Origin: Chlorobium sp.
GTDB taxonomy: Bacteria; Bacteroidota; Chlorobiia; Chlorobiales; Chlorobiaceae
Length of the DNA stretch: 37,328 bases
Direction: 5' to 3'
Assembly: GCA_013203905.1 (NCBI GenBank)
Contig: JABMPC010000015.1
Coordinates: 1 to 37,328 of the forward strand
Notes under the pieces: generated by a model
The model's input: the letters and a program-made list of their open reading frames with translations, nothing else
Database searches by the model: none
What the model was told of the DNA's origin: nothing
Part shown: positions 1 through 9,436 of the stretch, one piece after another
Layout of the letters: the number at the start of each line of letters is the position of its first letter
How positions within the stretch are numbered: position 1 is the first letter of the stretch
Program-made: the position numbers and the translations under genes

Positions 1-11
1 CACCATGTGCG

Positions 12-32
12 TCTCTCTCTCTCTCTCTCTCT
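12..32. repeat. (TC)n dinucleotide tract, about 10.5 units
   Basis: An uninterrupted run of alternating T and C begins just after the window edge and ends before the typA terminator. Such simple repeats can change length by slipped-strand mispairing. No gene in the window contains it, so whether it lies in a coding region or a spacer of the gene to the left cannot be decided here. Confidence 0.9.
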
Positions 33-44
33 GCCTGCAACCAG

Positions 45-81
45 AAAACCCCCTCATATCCTCTGCTGATATAAGGGGGTT
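45..81 (-). terminator. Intrinsic terminator downstream of typA
   Basis: Positions 47-60 and 68-81 form a 14-pair stem with a 7-nt loop. The one imperfect pair (55/73) is G-U when read on the minus strand but an A-C mismatch on the plus strand. On the minus strand the stem runs into TTTT. Both facts point to termination of typA, which ends at 130. Confidence 0.8.
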
Positions 82-129
82 CTGCTTTATCTGCCATCCC
101 TTGCCGGAGCCGAAAGGGTAACAGCCCAA

Positions 130-1956
130 TCAGGCGTTGGCTTTCTTTGTCGCTCTTGCCCGCTGGTTGGCATCAAGAATCTTCTTGCGGAGTCTGATGC
201 TCTGCGGCGTTACCTCAAGCAGCTCATCGTCATTGATGAACTCAAGCGCCTGCTCCAGCGAAAGAATTCTCGGCGGGGTAAGGCGAAGCGACTCATCCGT
301 ACCGGAAGAGCGCATGTTGGTGAGCTTTTTGGTTTTGCACACATTAATGGTGATGTCAAGTCCACGGGTAGACTCACCCACAACCATGCCGGCATACACC
401 TTGGTATTGGGAGCCACGAAAAAGGTGCCGCGATCCTCAAGGCTGCTGAGCGCATAGGCAACACAGACGCCATTCTCGGCAACAACCAGTGCGCCGGTTT
501 CACGGGCGGGCAATTTGCCCTTGAACGGCTGGTACTCGTGGAACACATGTGCCATGATGCCCTCGCCCTTCGTATCGGTGGTAAACTCAAGGTTGTATCC
601 AATAAGGCCACGGGTCGGAATTTCAAACTCAAGACGAACCATGCCGCCACGAAGCGTTCCCATATGCTTCATTTCAGCCTTCCTGCGTCCCATCTTCTCA
701 ATAATAACGCCGGTATACTCTTCAGGAATATCAATGGTCACATGCTCAATAGGCTCAAGCATTGCACCAGATTCATCCTTCTGCATGATCACCTGAGGTC
801 TGGAAATGGCAAGCTCGTACCCTTCGCGACGCATGGTCTCAATCAGTACTGAAAGATGAAGCTCTCCCCGGCCCGAAACCCGGAAGGTGTCGGCACTCTC
901 GGTCTCCTCAACCGTCAGCGCAACATTGGTCATCACCTCTTTCATCAAGCGCTCGCGAATCTTGCGGCTGGTCACCTCCTTGCCCTCCAGACCGGCAAAA
1001 GGAGAGTCGTTCACCGAAAAGAGCATGGAAAGGGTAGGCTTGCTGATATCGAACGATTCAAGCACTTCAGGCGAGTCAATGGCTGTAAGGGTTTCGCCCA
1101 CATTGGCGTCAGCAATGCCTGCAATGGCAATAATGTCACCCGAACTGGCCTCCTTGGCCTCAATGCGCTGCAGCTTGTCGAACTGGAAGAGCTTGGTCAC
1201 CGTCCCGCGTCCAATGATTCCCTCTGGGCTCACAACGGCAAGCTGATTGCCGGGGCTCACCTTTCCGCGATGAATTCTGCCAATGGCTATCTTGCCGATG
1301 TACTCGTTGTAGTCAAGGCTGGTCACCAGCATCTGGAAAGGCGCGTCATCGTCTCCCACGGGAGCGGGAATCTCCTTGATGATAATGTCAAGCAGAAGGT
1401 TCATGTCACCATCCGGATCGTCCATACTGTACTTGGCTACACCGTTTTTGGCGGAGGTGAACAAGTAGGGGAAGTCAAGCTGTTCTTCTTCAGCTCCCAG
1501 AGCAATGAAAAGATCAAGCACCTGGTCGTGCACCTTCACAGGGTCCGACTGGGGACGGTCAATCTTATTGATGATAACTATCGGCTTAAGTTTCAGCTCC
1601 AGCGCCTTACGGAGCACAAACTTCGTCTGCGGCATCGGCCCTTCGAAAGCATCAACCAGCAGCAGCACGCCATCAACCATTTTCAGGATCCGCTCAACCT
1701 CGCCACCAAAATCGGCATGGCCCGGTGTATCGACAATATTGATTTTGTGATCCTTGTAAACAGCGGCAGCATTCTTTGAAAAAATGGTAATGCCCCGCTC
1801 CCGCTCCTGGGGATTAGAATCAAGCACCCTCACATTCACCTGCTGGTTGTCCCTGAAGGCGCCGGTTTTCTGGAATATGGAATCAACAAGCGTCGTTTTG
1901 CCATGGTCAACATGGGCTATGATTGCTATATTTCTGATATTCTTGTTCCGGCTCAT
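130..1956 (-). CDS. typA: TypA/BipA ribosome-associated translational GTPase
   Basis: This 608-residue protein is a full-length TypA/BipA, an EF-G-like GTPase that binds the 70S ribosome and supports ribosome assembly and stress or cold adaptation. The GTPase motifs are plain: AHVDHGKTT at residues 14-22, RGITI at 54-58, DTPGH at 76-80 and NKID at 130-133. EF-G-like domains and the BipA-specific C-terminal domain follow, and the length is typical for the family. An AAGGA sequence sits about eight bases before the ATG. The gene stands alone, transcribed away from the heme cluster, with a promoter candidate upstream and an intrinsic terminator downstream. Identification is firm; the physiological role in this organism is inferred from the family. 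Confidence 0.97.
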   Translation of the reverse strand: MSRNKNIRNIAIIAHVDHGKTTLVDSIFQKTGAFRDNQQVNVRVLDSNPQERERGITIFSKNAAAVYKDHKINIVDTPGHADFGGEVERILKMVDGVLLLVDAFEGPMPQTKFVLRKALELKLKPIVIINKIDRPQSDPVKVHDQVLDLFIALGAEEEQLDFPYLFTSAKNGVAKYSMDDPDGDMNLLLDIIIKEIPAPVGDDDAPFQMLVTSLDYNEYIGKIAIGRIHRGKVSPGNQLAVVSPEGIIGRGTVTKLFQFDKLQRIEAKEASSGDIIAIAGIADANVGETLTAIDSPEVLESFDISKPTLSMLFSVNDSPFAGLEGKEVTSRKIRERLMKEVMTNVALTVEETESADTFRVSGRGELHLSVLIETMRREGYELAISRPQVIMQKDESGAMLEPIEHVTIDIPEEYTGVIIEKMGRRKAEMKHMGTLRGGMVRLEFEIPTRGLIGYNLEFTTDTKGEGIMAHVFHEYQPFKGKLPARETGALVVAENGVCVAYALSSLEDRGTFFVAPNTKVYAGMVVGESTRGLDITINVCKTKKLTNMRSSGTDESLRLTPPRILSLEQALEFINDDELLEVTPQSIRLRKKILDANQRARATKKANA

Positions 1957-1988
1957 CTTTTTTCCTTGTAACTTGTAAGAGAGTATGG

Positions 1989-2018
1989 TTTATATTTAAT
2001 GACGGGCGGAATATACAA
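1989..2018 (-). promoter_or_regulatory. Candidate sigma-70 promoter for typA
   Basis: On the minus strand TTGTAT (2018-2013) and TATAAA (1994-1989) are separated by 18 bases. The predicted start would leave a leader of roughly 25 bases before the typA ATG. The match is reasonable but rests on pattern alone. Confidence 0.45.
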
Positions 2019-2160
2019 AATTTTCTTTGGTTATCCCGCCACCAGAACAATCTCCTGCATTCCCGATATCAGGGGACGGTCCAGCTGCCTGCATGGCCGC
2101 TTGCAGCACATTCAACCCTAAGCTGATGCCCCCGGTATCCACATACATTATACAAAGAGG

Positions 2161-3006
2161 ATGAACAATATACTGCTAACCAACTCTCCACTGCTTTTGC
2201 TTACGCAGGCGCTCTCGCTACTCTACCTGCTCACCACCGGCCTCTACGGAGCCCATTTCTTAGGCGACATACAGCCCGCAAAGAAATATAAGCAGCCTGC
2301 GTTGGTCATGACGCTGCTCACTCATCTGGTATACCTCGGCCTGCTCACTTCAGTTGACGGATTTCGTATAGGGTACTCCACATTCAACATCATGACCATG
2401 GTGGCCCTCACCCTGACCACCACCTATTTCTTCATTGAGTTCACCACCAAGAACGACAAAACAGGATTTTTCGTTCTTGCCTTTGCCACCGGAGCGCAGC
2501 TACTCTCCTCCATACTGACGGCACAGGCAACAGGAACAGGAGCGGCTTTCAGCGGCATAGGCATTGGCGTTCACCTCATCTCCTCAATTTTCAGCTTCAG
2601 CGCCATTGCCATAGCCGGCCTTTACAGCTTTCTTTACCTGCTGCTCTTCCGCCAGATTCAGCGAAACCGGTTCGAACTCCTCTTCCAGCGCCTGCCGAAC
2701 CTTGAGGTACTGGAACGACTTACCATGCACGCCGTCGCCTTTGGTTTCATTTTCCTCTCCATCACCCTCTTTGCCGGCATTATTGAGCTGAAAGCAACCG
2801 AAGAAGCAATCAACCTGATGGATATCAAAGTCATCACGCTGGTTGTCATCTGGCTCTTCTATGGCATCAGCATTTTCATCCGCCCCCTGATCGGATGGGA
2901 CACAAAAAACATGGCCTATCTGTTCATCATACTGTTTGTCTTCATCACCATGCTCATCACCCTGATGGCGATATTTTCGCCGACTTTTCATACCGTGGTG
3001 CCATAA
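2161..3006 (+). CDS. hemX: HemX/CcsA-family integral membrane protein
   Basis: The 281-residue product is almost entirely hydrophobic, with about eight predicted membrane helices and short charged loops (for example around residues 40-45 and 165-175). It belongs with the cytochrome-c-assembly (CcsA/HemX) superfamily. I see no tryptophan-rich WWD heme-binding loop, which favours HemX over a true heme ligase. In Bacillus, HemX is encoded beside hemA and lowers the amount of glutamyl-tRNA reductase; its place 100 bp before hemA here fits such a role, but this is inference. The purine-rich AGAGG directly abuts the ATG, an unusually tight spacing. The first ATG is kept because the membrane segment begins immediately. 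Confidence 0.75.
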   Translation: MNNILLTNSPLLLLTQALSLLYLLTTGLYGAHFLGDIQPAKKYKQPALVMTLLTHLVYLGLLTSVDGFRIGYSTFNIMTMVALTLTTTYFFIEFTTKNDKTGFFVLAFATGAQLLSSILTAQATGTGAAFSGIGIGVHLISSIFSFSAIAIAGLYSFLYLLLFRQIQRNRFELLFQRLPNLEVLERLTMHAVAFGFIFLSITLFAGIIELKATEEAINLMDIKVITLVVIWLFYGISIFIRPLIGWDTKNMAYLFIILFVFITMLITLMAIFSPTFHTVVP

Positions 3007-3019
3007 AAAAGCACTGCAT

Positions 3020-3048
3020 TTGAAAATATGGGGTTAGAGGGATATATT
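3020..3048 (+). promoter_or_regulatory. Sigma-70-type promoter for hemA
   Basis: TTGAAA (3020-3025) and TATATT (3043-3048) are separated by exactly 17 bases. This lies in the 100-bp gap between the hemX-like gene and hemA, giving a leader of about 50 bases. It suggests hemA-hemC-hemD can be transcribed independently of the gene upstream. Confidence 0.65.
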
Positions 3049-3106
3049 TATTGTTCAGCAATCTGATACTGCCGAGAGACAGGCATTCACGAAAAACCAC
3101 GCTGCC

Positions 3107-4384
3107 ATGAACATCATTTCAGTTGGTGTTAACCATAAAACTGCACCCATTGAAATCCGTGAAAGAATATCTCTTTCCGAAGTTCAGAACAAAGAGTTCG
3201 TCACCGGCCTTGTTTCAGCAGGCATTGCCCATGAAGCCATGGTGCTCTCAACCTGCAACCGGACTGAAATCTATGTTGTTCCGGCAATGCATGAAGTCAC
3301 CGGCGAATATCTCAAGGACTATATCATCTCTTTCCGTGAAGCCGGAAAAGATGTTCGCCCCGAACACTTCTTCAGCCGATTCTACTGCGGAACCGCCCGC
3401 CACCTCTTCGAAGTCTCCAGCGCCATAGACTCTCTTATTCTCGGAGAGGGCCAGATTCTCGGCCAGGTGAAAGAGGCCTACCGTATTGCCGCCGAAGTGC
3501 AGACGGCAGGCATTCTGCTCACAAGGCTCTGCCATACCGCCTTCAGCGTCGCAAAAAAAGTCAAGACCAGAACCAAAATCATGGAAGGCGCTGTATCGGT
3601 CAGCTATGCTGCTGTCGAGCTCGCGCAGAAGATTTTCTCCAACCTCTCCATGAAAAAAGTGCTGCTCGTCGGGGCAGGTGAAACAGGCGAACTTGCCGCG
3701 AAACACATATTTGCGAAAAACGCACGCAACATCGTCATCACCAACCGGACCCAGTCAAAATCCGAAGCACTTGCTGAGGAGCTCGGCACCAATCAGGTAC
3801 TCCCCTACGAATCCTACAAAGAGCATCTGCACGAATTCGATATCATCATTACCGCCGTCAGCACCAAAGAGTACATCATCAGCGAAGCGGAAATGCATGC
3901 AGCAATGCTCAAGCGCCGCCTCAAACCGGTCATCATCCTTGACCTCGGACTGCCGAGAAATGTTGATCCTGAAGTATCGAAAGTGCAGAATATGTTCCTC
4001 AAGGACATTGATGCCCTCAAGCACATTATTGACAAAAACCTTGAGCGCCGCAGCGGCGAGCTACCGAAAGTACACGCAATCATTGACGAAGAACTTGTCA
4101 CCTTCGGCCAGTGGATCAACACCCTGAAAGTCCGTCCGACGATTGTCGACCTCCAGTCGAAGTTCATTGAAATCAAGGAAAAAGAGATTGAGCGGTACCG
4201 CCACAAGGTCTCTGAAGAAGAACTTCGCAGAATGGAGCATCTGACAGACCGGATCATGAAAAAAATTCTGCACCACCCCATTAAAATGCTCAAGGCTCCC
4301 ATCAGCACTTCCGACAGCATGCCGAGCAGGGTGGATCTTGTACGCAATGTTTTTGATCTTGAAGAGCCGAACCAGTCACACTAA
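3107..4384 (+). CDS. hemA: Glutamyl-tRNA reductase
   Basis: The 425-residue enzyme reduces glutamyl-tRNA to glutamate-1-semialdehyde with NADPH, the first committed step of the C5 route to heme and (bacterio)chlorophyll. The catalytic cysteine is Cys50 in STCNRTEIY. The NADPH site [12 protein letters not shown] lies near residues 186-197, [12 protein letters not shown] near 280, and a helical C-terminal dimerisation domain follows from about 320. Length and start are normal for the family. A good promoter lies 60 bases upstream, and hemC follows after 20 bases, so hemA, hemC and hemD are probably one transcript. In the family this enzyme is the main control point for tetrapyrrole flow. Confidence 0.97.
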   Translation: MNIISVGVNHKTAPIEIRERISLSEVQNKEFVTGLVSAGIAHEAMVLSTCNRTEIYVVPAMHEVTGEYLKDYIISFREAGKDVRPEHFFSRFYCGTARHLFEVSSAIDSLILGEGQILGQVKEAYRIAAEVQTAGILLTRLCHTAFSVAKKVKTRTKIMEGAVSVSYAAVELAQKIFSNLSMKKVLLVGAGETGELAAKHIFAKNARNIVITNRTQSKSEALAEELGTNQVLPYESYKEHLHEFDIIITAVSTKEYIISEAEMHAAMLKRRLKPVIILDLGLPRNVDPEVSKVQNMFLKDIDALKHIIDKNLERRSGELPKVHAIIDEELVTFGQWINTLKVRPTIVDLQSKFIEIKEKEIERYRHKVSEEELRRMEHLTDRIMKKILHHPIKMLKAPISTSDSMPSRVDLVRNVFDLEEPNQSH

Positions 4385-4404
4385 ATAAAAAATCTGTAAC
4401 CGCT

Positions 4405-5346
4405 TTGAAAAAACAGCTTATCATCGGAACCCGCTCCAGCCCGCTTGCCCTCTGGCAGGCAGAATACACCAAGGCTGAGCTCTCCAGACACTTTCCAGAC
4501 CTCGACATCACCCTCAAACTGGTCAAGACAACAGGCGATGTACTGCTGGACTCCCCTCTTTCCAAGATCGGAGACATGGGGCTCTTCACGAAAGACATTG
4601 AGAAATTCCTGATTGCCAAAGAGATTGATCTGGCTGTTCACAGCCTGAAGGATGTTCCCACCGCCACACCCGAAGGGCTGATCATCAGTGCCTTCACCGA
4701 GCGGGAAGACACCCGCGATGTCATCATCTCCAAAAACGGCGTCAAAATGCTTGACCTGCCGCAGAACGCAAAAGTTGCAACCAGCTCGCTTCGCCGTATG
4801 TCGCAGCTCAAAAGCCTCCGTCCCGATTTTGACATCAAAGACATCCGTGGCAACCTCAACACCCGCTTCCAGAAGTTTGACGAAGGCGAATTTGATGCCA
4901 TGATGCTTGCTTACGCCGGTGTCTACCGTCTCAACTTCAGCGACCGCATCTCTGAAATCCTTCCGCACGAAATTATGCTTCCTGCAGTCGGACAGGGTGC
5001 GCTTGGCATTGAAACCCGTGTTGACGACGAACAGACAAGGGAAATCGTGAAGGTGATGAACCACAGCAACACCGAGTACTGCTGCAAAGCCGAGCGATCA
5101 CTGCTGCGCCACCTTCAGGGCGGCTGCCAGATCCCCATCGGCTCATACGCTTCCTTCAAGAACGGAACGCTGCACCTGCTCGCCTTTGTCGGCTCGGTCG
5201 ACGGAACCAAGGGCATTCGCAACGAAATCACCAAAACCGGACTGACTTCACCAGCACAGGCAGAAGCTGCAGGCATTGAACTTGCTGAAGAGCTGCTGAA
5301 ACAGGGCGCAGAGGAAATCCTTTCGGAAATCCGCAAGACCTGCTGA
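4405..5346 (+). CDS. hemC: Porphobilinogen deaminase (hydroxymethylbilane synthase)
   Basis: The 313-residue enzyme joins four porphobilinogens into hydroxymethylbilane. The N-terminal signature [15 protein letters not shown] is intact, as are [11 protein letters not shown] and SSLRR, which hold catalytic and cofactor-binding residues. The dipyrromethane attachment cysteine is at about residue 241 in LQGGCQIP. The start is a TTG at 4405-4407, chosen because the conserved [11 protein letters not shown] stretch begins directly after it and no ATG is near; no clear Shine-Dalgarno sequence precedes it. Its TGA stop shares one base with the hemD ATG, indicating translational coupling. Confidence 0.96.
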   Translation: MKKQLIIGTRSSPLALWQAEYTKAELSRHFPDLDITLKLVKTTGDVLLDSPLSKIGDMGLFTKDIEKFLIAKEIDLAVHSLKDVPTATPEGLIISAFTEREDTRDVIISKNGVKMLDLPQNAKVATSSLRRMSQLKSLRPDFDIKDIRGNLNTRFQKFDEGEFDAMMLAYAGVYRLNFSDRISEILPHEIMLPAVGQGALGIETRVDDEQTREIVKVMNHSNTEYCCKAERSLLRHLQGGCQIPIGSYASFKNGTLHLLAFVGSVDGTKGIRNEITKTGLTSPAQAEAAGIELAEELLKQGAEEILSEIRKTC

Positions 5347-6116
5347 TGAAAACAGTATTGGTAACACGGCCGAAGCACCAGGCTGGCTCTTTTGTCAGCC
5401 AGCTTAAAGAGTATGGACTCGCTTCGGTCGTTTTCCCGACCATTGAAATCAACCCGCTCACCGACTGGGAGGTACCCGACCTCTCACTTTTTGACGGCAT
5501 TTTTTTCACCAGTCCCAACAGTGTTGGTTCATTTATGGACCGGCTCAAGAGCACTCGTCCCGACCAGCTTGAGAATCTCCGCAAGGCAACCATCTGGGCA
5601 GTCGGCAAAACAACAGCCGGCGACCTTCTGGCGCATGGCCTCACAACCGAACCAGTACCCAAAATAGCCGATGCCGTCACCATGATGAGTGAAATTGGTG
5701 AAGAACGCATTGCAGGAAAAACCTTTCTTTTCCTGCGCGGAAGCCTCTCGCTCGGCGTCATCCCCGCTGTTATTGGAAAACGGGGAGGCCGATGCACGGA
5801 ACTGACCGTCTACGAAAACTGCCCACCCTCACTTGAAGAGACCGCAGCCATTCAGGCACTGCTTGAGGAGGGCAAACTTGACTGCCTCTCCTTCACCAGC
5901 CCCTCCACGGCCACAAACTTCTTTGAAGCCATGGGCACGACACTTCTGCCTGAAGGGGTGAAAATTGCAGCTATCGGCACAACAACAGCACGCGCTCTGG
6001 AAAAAATTGGCATACAAACCGACATCATTCCCGAATATTTCGACGGTCCTCACTTCGCCAAAGCGATAGCCGAAGCTCTCCGCCAGTCACCTTCCCGAGG
6101 CAATATCCTCCAGTAA
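5346..6116 (+). CDS. hemD: Uroporphyrinogen-III synthase
   Basis: The 256-residue protein matches the HemD family, which flips ring D and closes hydroxymethylbilane to uroporphyrinogen III. HemD sequences diverge widely, but recognisable points are the N-terminal [21 protein letters not shown] near residue 57, [12 protein letters not shown] near 185 and the C-terminal [15 protein letters not shown] near 210. It starts inside the hemC stop (TGATG), so coupling with hemC is likely. The last 30 bases overlap the end of the phosphatase gene on the other strand, leaving no room for an intrinsic terminator between them. Confidence 0.93.
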   Translation: MKTVLVTRPKHQAGSFVSQLKEYGLASVVFPTIEINPLTDWEVPDLSLFDGIFFTSPNSVGSFMDRLKSTRPDQLENLRKATIWAVGKTTAGDLLAHGLTTEPVPKIADAVTMMSEIGEERIAGKTFLFLRGSLSLGVIPAVIGKRGGRCTELTVYENCPPSLEETAAIQALLEEGKLDCLSFTSPSTATNFFEAMGTTLLPEGVKIAAIGTTTARALEKIGIQTDIIPEYFDGPHFAKAIAEALRQSPSRGNILQ

Positions 6117-6866
6117 CCGCCTGCCTATATCCATATTGGCACTGACCAGTCCTTCCCCTGATATCGTCGTCTCACCCCGATAATCAAAACAGCACCCTCC
6201 TGCCTCCCTTACTATAGGAATCAGTGCGGCGCAATCCCACGGGCTCATCACCTTGTCCACCGCAACCTCGGCCCTGCCGGAAGCAACCAGCATGTGGCCA
6301 TAGCAGTCCCCCCATCCCCTCACAAGGCCTGCCTCATGACGCAGCCGATCGACAGGATGGCGTGACTCATCGTCCATGAGATACTCCTTTTCTGTAAAGA
6401 CCACCGTCGCACCGCTGATCTCACCAATGGAAGAAACACCAATGGGAGAGCCGTTCATGAAGGCGCCCTCTCCTGATTCGGCATGGTACATCTCATGCAA
6501 AGCGGGAAAATTGACAACACCCAGCTCAACAGACCCTTTCACCTCAAGAGCCACCATCACCCCGTAAAAGGGGACGCCGTGGATAAACGATCGGGTACCG
6601 TCAATGGGATCGATGATCCAGCGTCTGCCATTGAGAGAACAGTGCTCCTCAAACTCCTCGCCCAACAGGCCATCCTGCGGATTGGCGCCAAGAATCCCCT
6701 GACGGATCAGCTGTTCGGCCTTTCGATCGGCCTCTGTCACCGGAGAATGATCCCTTTTGGTTTCAACCCTCAGTGACTTTTGAGCATAATATTCAAGTGT
6801 CAGCAACCCCGCCCTGTGGGCAAGATCAAGCGCAAGTTCCAGATCTCCGCTCATAGGTTTTTTCAT
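6087..6866 (-). CDS. Inositol-monophosphatase-family phosphatase, probably histidinol-phosphatase-like (HisN)
   Basis: The 259-residue product has the metal-dependent, lithium-sensitive phosphatase fold. Metal-binding residues are visible in GEEFEEH near residue 66, [13 protein letters not shown] near 85 and [15 protein letters not shown] near 208. The TRSFIHGVP variant of the usual T-x-N-F motif resembles the HisN subgroup, which dephosphorylates histidinol phosphate; inositol phosphate or 3'-phosphoadenosine 5'-phosphate remain possible substrates. A second ATG at codon 5 could also be the start; neither has a clear ribosome site. It converges on hemD with a 30-bp overlap, and nothing nearby indicates the pathway. 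Confidence 0.85.
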   Translation of the reverse strand: MKKPMSGDLELALDLAHRAGLLTLEYYAQKSLRVETKRDHSPVTEADRKAEQLIRQGILGANPQDGLLGEEFEEHCSLNGRRWIIDPIDGTRSFIHGVPFYGVMVALEVKGSVELGVVNFPALHEMYHAESGEGAFMNGSPIGVSSIGEISGATVVFTEKEYLMDDESRHPVDRLRHEAGLVRGWGDCYGHMLVASGRAEVAVDKVMSPWDCAALIPIVREAGGCCFDYRGETTISGEGLVSANMDIGRRLLEDIASGR

Positions 6867-7108
6867 CTAAATGACTCTAAAAAAAAGAAAAATAGAGATT
6901 ATTACCACCACTCTTCATTAACATGGCGGATTTTCCCTCTTTTTTTTGAATATTCAACCTATTGTGGCCATTACTGAGGCCATCAAACCCTCATGCAGCA
7001 CATCCTGCAATGCCCTGAAACGCTTATGGCTTCAATATTCAAGACCTCCCTCCTTGCTTTTCAGCGAACCTCTTCAGGCCTTCCCGCAAAACCCTATCGA
7101 CACACATC

Positions 7109-8650
7109 ATGAAACGCTTGATTGCCGAACGCGAAAAAGCCCGTCTTGGCGGCGGCGAAAAACGCATAGAAGCGCAGCACAACAAAGGCAAGAACACTGC
7201 CCGTGAGCGCATTGCCATGCTGCTCGACGAAGGCAGCTTCGAAGAGTACGACATGTTCGTCACCCACCGCACCACCGACTTCGGCCTCGACAAACAGCAC
7301 TACCTGTCCGACGGTGTGGTTACCGGCTACGGCACCATCGACGGTCGCCCCGTCTACATCTTCTCTCAGGACTTCACAGTCTTTGGCGGCTCCCTCTCGG
7401 AAACATACGCCGATAAGATTTGCAAAATCATGGACCAGGCTCTCAAGGTCGGCGTTCCTGTCATCGGCATCAACGACAGCGGTGGAGCGCGCATTCAGGA
7501 AGGGGTCAGGAGCCTTGCCGGCTACGCCAGTATCTTCCAGCGCAATATCATGGCCTCGGGAGTCATCCCGCAGATTTCAGCCATCTTCGGCCCCTGTGCC
7601 GGAGGTGCAGTATACTCCCCCGCCCTTACAGACTTTGTCATGATGGCTGAAAAAACCAGCTACATGTTCGTCACGGGCCCAAAGGTTGTCAAAACCGTCA
7701 CAGGCGAAACCATTACCGAAGAGGATCTCGGCGGTGCCACCGTCCATGCATCAAAATCCGGCGTCACCCACTTTGTTGCTTCAGATGAAGAGGAAGGAAT
7801 CCTGCTCATCAAAAAGCTGCTTAGCTATCTGCCGCAGAACAACCTTGAAGAGCCCCCGTTAGCCATCTGCGACGACCCTATCGACCGTCTTGAGGAGAGC
7901 CTGAACACCATCATCCCCGAGCAGCCCTCCCAGCCCTACGATGTCAAGCAAGTCATTGAAGCTATTGCCGACAACGGGGAATTCCTTGAAGTCCAGCGCC
8001 AGTATGCCCGTAACATCGTCATCGGATTCGTCACCTTCAACGGCATCTCCACTGGCATTGTTGCCAATCAGCCAAGCTATCTGGCTGGCTGCCTCGACAT
8101 CAACGCTTCTCGCAAAGCCGCCAGGTTCATCCGTTTCTGCGACGCATTCAACATTCCCATCGTCTCTCTGGTCGATGTGCCCGGCTTCCTGCCCGGCAGT
8201 GCCCAGGAGTTCGACGGCATCATCAGCAACGGCGCCAAACTCATTTTCGCCTACGGTGAAGCAACCGTCCCGAAAATCACCGTCATCCTCCGCAAAGCCT
8301 ATGGCGGAGCATACTGCGTGATGAGCTCAAAGCATCTGCGTGGCGATGTCAACTACGCATGGCCAAAAGCCGAAATTGCTGTCATGGGGCCGGCCGGCGC
8401 CACTGAAGTGCTCTACAACCGGGAACTCAAAGGCATTGAAGACCCTGAAGAGCGTGCCCGCTTTGTTGCCGAAAAAGAGTCAGAGTACCGCGAAAAGTTC
8501 GCCAACCCATACGAAGCAGCCAAATACGGCTACATAGACGATATCATTGAACCTCGCAATACCCGTTTCAGAATCATACGGGCCCTGCAGATTCTCTCAA
8601 CAAAGAAAGACTCAAACCCTCCAAAAAAACATTCAACGCTGCCGCTGTGA
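7109..8650 (+). CDS. mmdA: Biotin-dependent decarboxylase carboxyltransferase subunit (methylmalonyl-CoA decarboxylase alpha / propionyl-CoA carboxylase beta type)
   Basis: The 513-residue protein is a complete acyl-CoA carboxyltransferase. It has the GGGEKRIEAQHNKGK-type N-terminus, GGARIQEGVRSL near residue 128 and GPCAGGAVYSPA near 164 in the N-terminal crotonase half, and VPGFLPGSAQEFDG and KAYGGAYCVMSSKH in the C-terminal half. Alone it could be read as a propionyl-CoA carboxylase beta subunit. The next three genes encode membrane, biotin and OadB-type pump subunits, and no biotin carboxylase lies nearby, so a sodium-translocating methylmalonyl-CoA decarboxylase is the better call. The start has no clear Shine-Dalgarno site. 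The stop overlaps the next gene in GTGA. Confidence 0.9.
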   Translation: MKRLIAEREKARLGGGEKRIEAQHNKGKNTARERIAMLLDEGSFEEYDMFVTHRTTDFGLDKQHYLSDGVVTGYGTIDGRPVYIFSQDFTVFGGSLSETYADKICKIMDQALKVGVPVIGINDSGGARIQEGVRSLAGYASIFQRNIMASGVIPQISAIFGPCAGGAVYSPALTDFVMMAEKTSYMFVTGPKVVKTVTGETITEEDLGGATVHASKSGVTHFVASDEEEGILLIKKLLSYLPQNNLEEPPLAICDDPIDRLEESLNTIIPEQPSQPYDVKQVIEAIADNGEFLEVQRQYARNIVIGFVTFNGISTGIVANQPSYLAGCLDINASRKAARFIRFCDAFNIPIVSLVDVPGFLPGSAQEFDGIISNGAKLIFAYGEATVPKITVILRKAYGGAYCVMSSKHLRGDVNYAWPKAEIAVMGPAGATEVLYNRELKGIEDPEERARFVAEKESEYREKFANPYEAAKYGYIDDIIEPRNTRFRIIRALQILSTKKDSNPPKKHSTLPL

Positions 8651-9012
8651 GCAACCCATTTGATTTTTCCGCCATTCAACCGGAGCACCTCACCCTTGCC
8701 GCCACCGGCTACGGAGTCGTCTTTTTCTCCCTGATACTGCTCTACTTTATCTTCAGCATAATGCCGAAGGTGCTCGACTTCCGCCTCAAAAAACAGCCTG
8801 ATCTGGAAGGGCATGCAACTCACGGCGCCCACCACACCCCCACTCAGAGCGGAGAGGTCAATGCAGCCATAGCAATGGCGCTCTCACTCTATTTCAGCGA
8901 ACTTCACGACCAGGAAACCGCCATTCTCACCATCAAGAAAGCGGCAAAAACATACTCCCCGTGGAATTCGAAAATCTATAATGTCATCAACTTCAAAGGC
9001 GCGCAGCGATGA
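8647..9012 (+). CDS. mmdD: OadG/MmdD-like small membrane subunit of the decarboxylase pump
   Basis: This 121-residue protein has one strong membrane segment near residues 17-40, a histidine-containing polar linker (HATHGAHH near 57) and a short helical C-terminal part. That is the layout of the OadG gamma or MmdD delta subunit, which tethers the carboxyltransferase to the membrane pump. The GTG start overlaps the mmdA stop by four bases, and its own TGA overlaps the next ATG, so translation of all three is probably coupled. Sequence identity in this family is low; position between mmdA and the biotin carrier is the main support. Confidence 0.8.
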   Translation: MSNPFDFSAIQPEHLTLAATGYGVVFFSLILLYFIFSIMPKVLDFRLKKQPDLEGHATHGAHHTPTQSGEVNAAIAMALSLYFSELHDQETAILTIKKAAKTYSPWNSKIYNVINFKGAQR

Positions 9013-9428
9013 GGCAATACACCTTCACCATAACCGGCAACAAGTACAGCGTTGACATAAAATCAATTGAGGAGAACACCGCCGAGATTGAAGTCAACGG
9101 AACCTCCTACCAGGTAGAGCTGGGCAAAGAGCTGAAAGCTCCCGCCACCCCTAAACTCGTCCGTTCCGCCCCGACCGCGCCGCCAAAAGCACCCGCCCCG
9201 CTCAGCACCACAGGTGTCAGTCAAGTCAAAGCACCTCTTCCCGGTACCATACTCAAAGTCATGGTAGCCCCCGGAGCATCTGTCAAGCGCGAACAGCCGG
9301 TTATGGTTCTTGAAGCCATGAAAATGGAAAACAATATCCTTGCCGAAAAAGACGGGACAGTCAAAACCATCAAGGTCAACGAAGGCGACACCGTCCTGCA
9401 GGGCGACACACTGCTTGAAATAGATTAA
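9009..9428 (+). CDS. mmdC: Biotin carrier subunit of the decarboxylase
   Basis: The 139-residue protein carries CO2 on biotin between the carboxyltransferase and the membrane pump. The biotinyl domain fills the C-terminal half, and Lys105 in EAMKMEN is the biotinylation site. A proline- and alanine-rich flexible linker at about residues 44-66 precedes it, typical of MmdC and of the oxaloacetate decarboxylase carrier. The first 40 residues form a small beta-rich segment. The ATG overlaps the preceding stop (ATGA), and mmdB follows after eight bases. Confidence 0.93.
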   Translation: MRQYTFTITGNKYSVDIKSIEENTAEIEVNGTSYQVELGKELKAPATPKLVRSAPTAPPKAPAPLSTTGVSQVKAPLPGTILKVMVAPGASVKREQPVMVLEAMKMENNILAEKDGTVKTIKVNEGDTVLQGDTLLEID

Positions 9429-9436
9429 CCATCACC

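Noticed and set aside
856-1779. A 307-codon open frame on the plus strand opposite typA
   Set aside because: It lies fully inside the well-supported typA gene on the other strand and its product has the His/Asn/Gly-rich composition of an antisense shadow.
7109-8650. Reading mmdA as the beta subunit of a propionyl-CoA carboxylase
   Set aside because: The sequence fits, but the neighbouring OadG-, biotin-carrier- and OadB-type genes and the absence of a biotin carboxylase gene favour a decarboxylase pump. It stays an alternative, not excluded.
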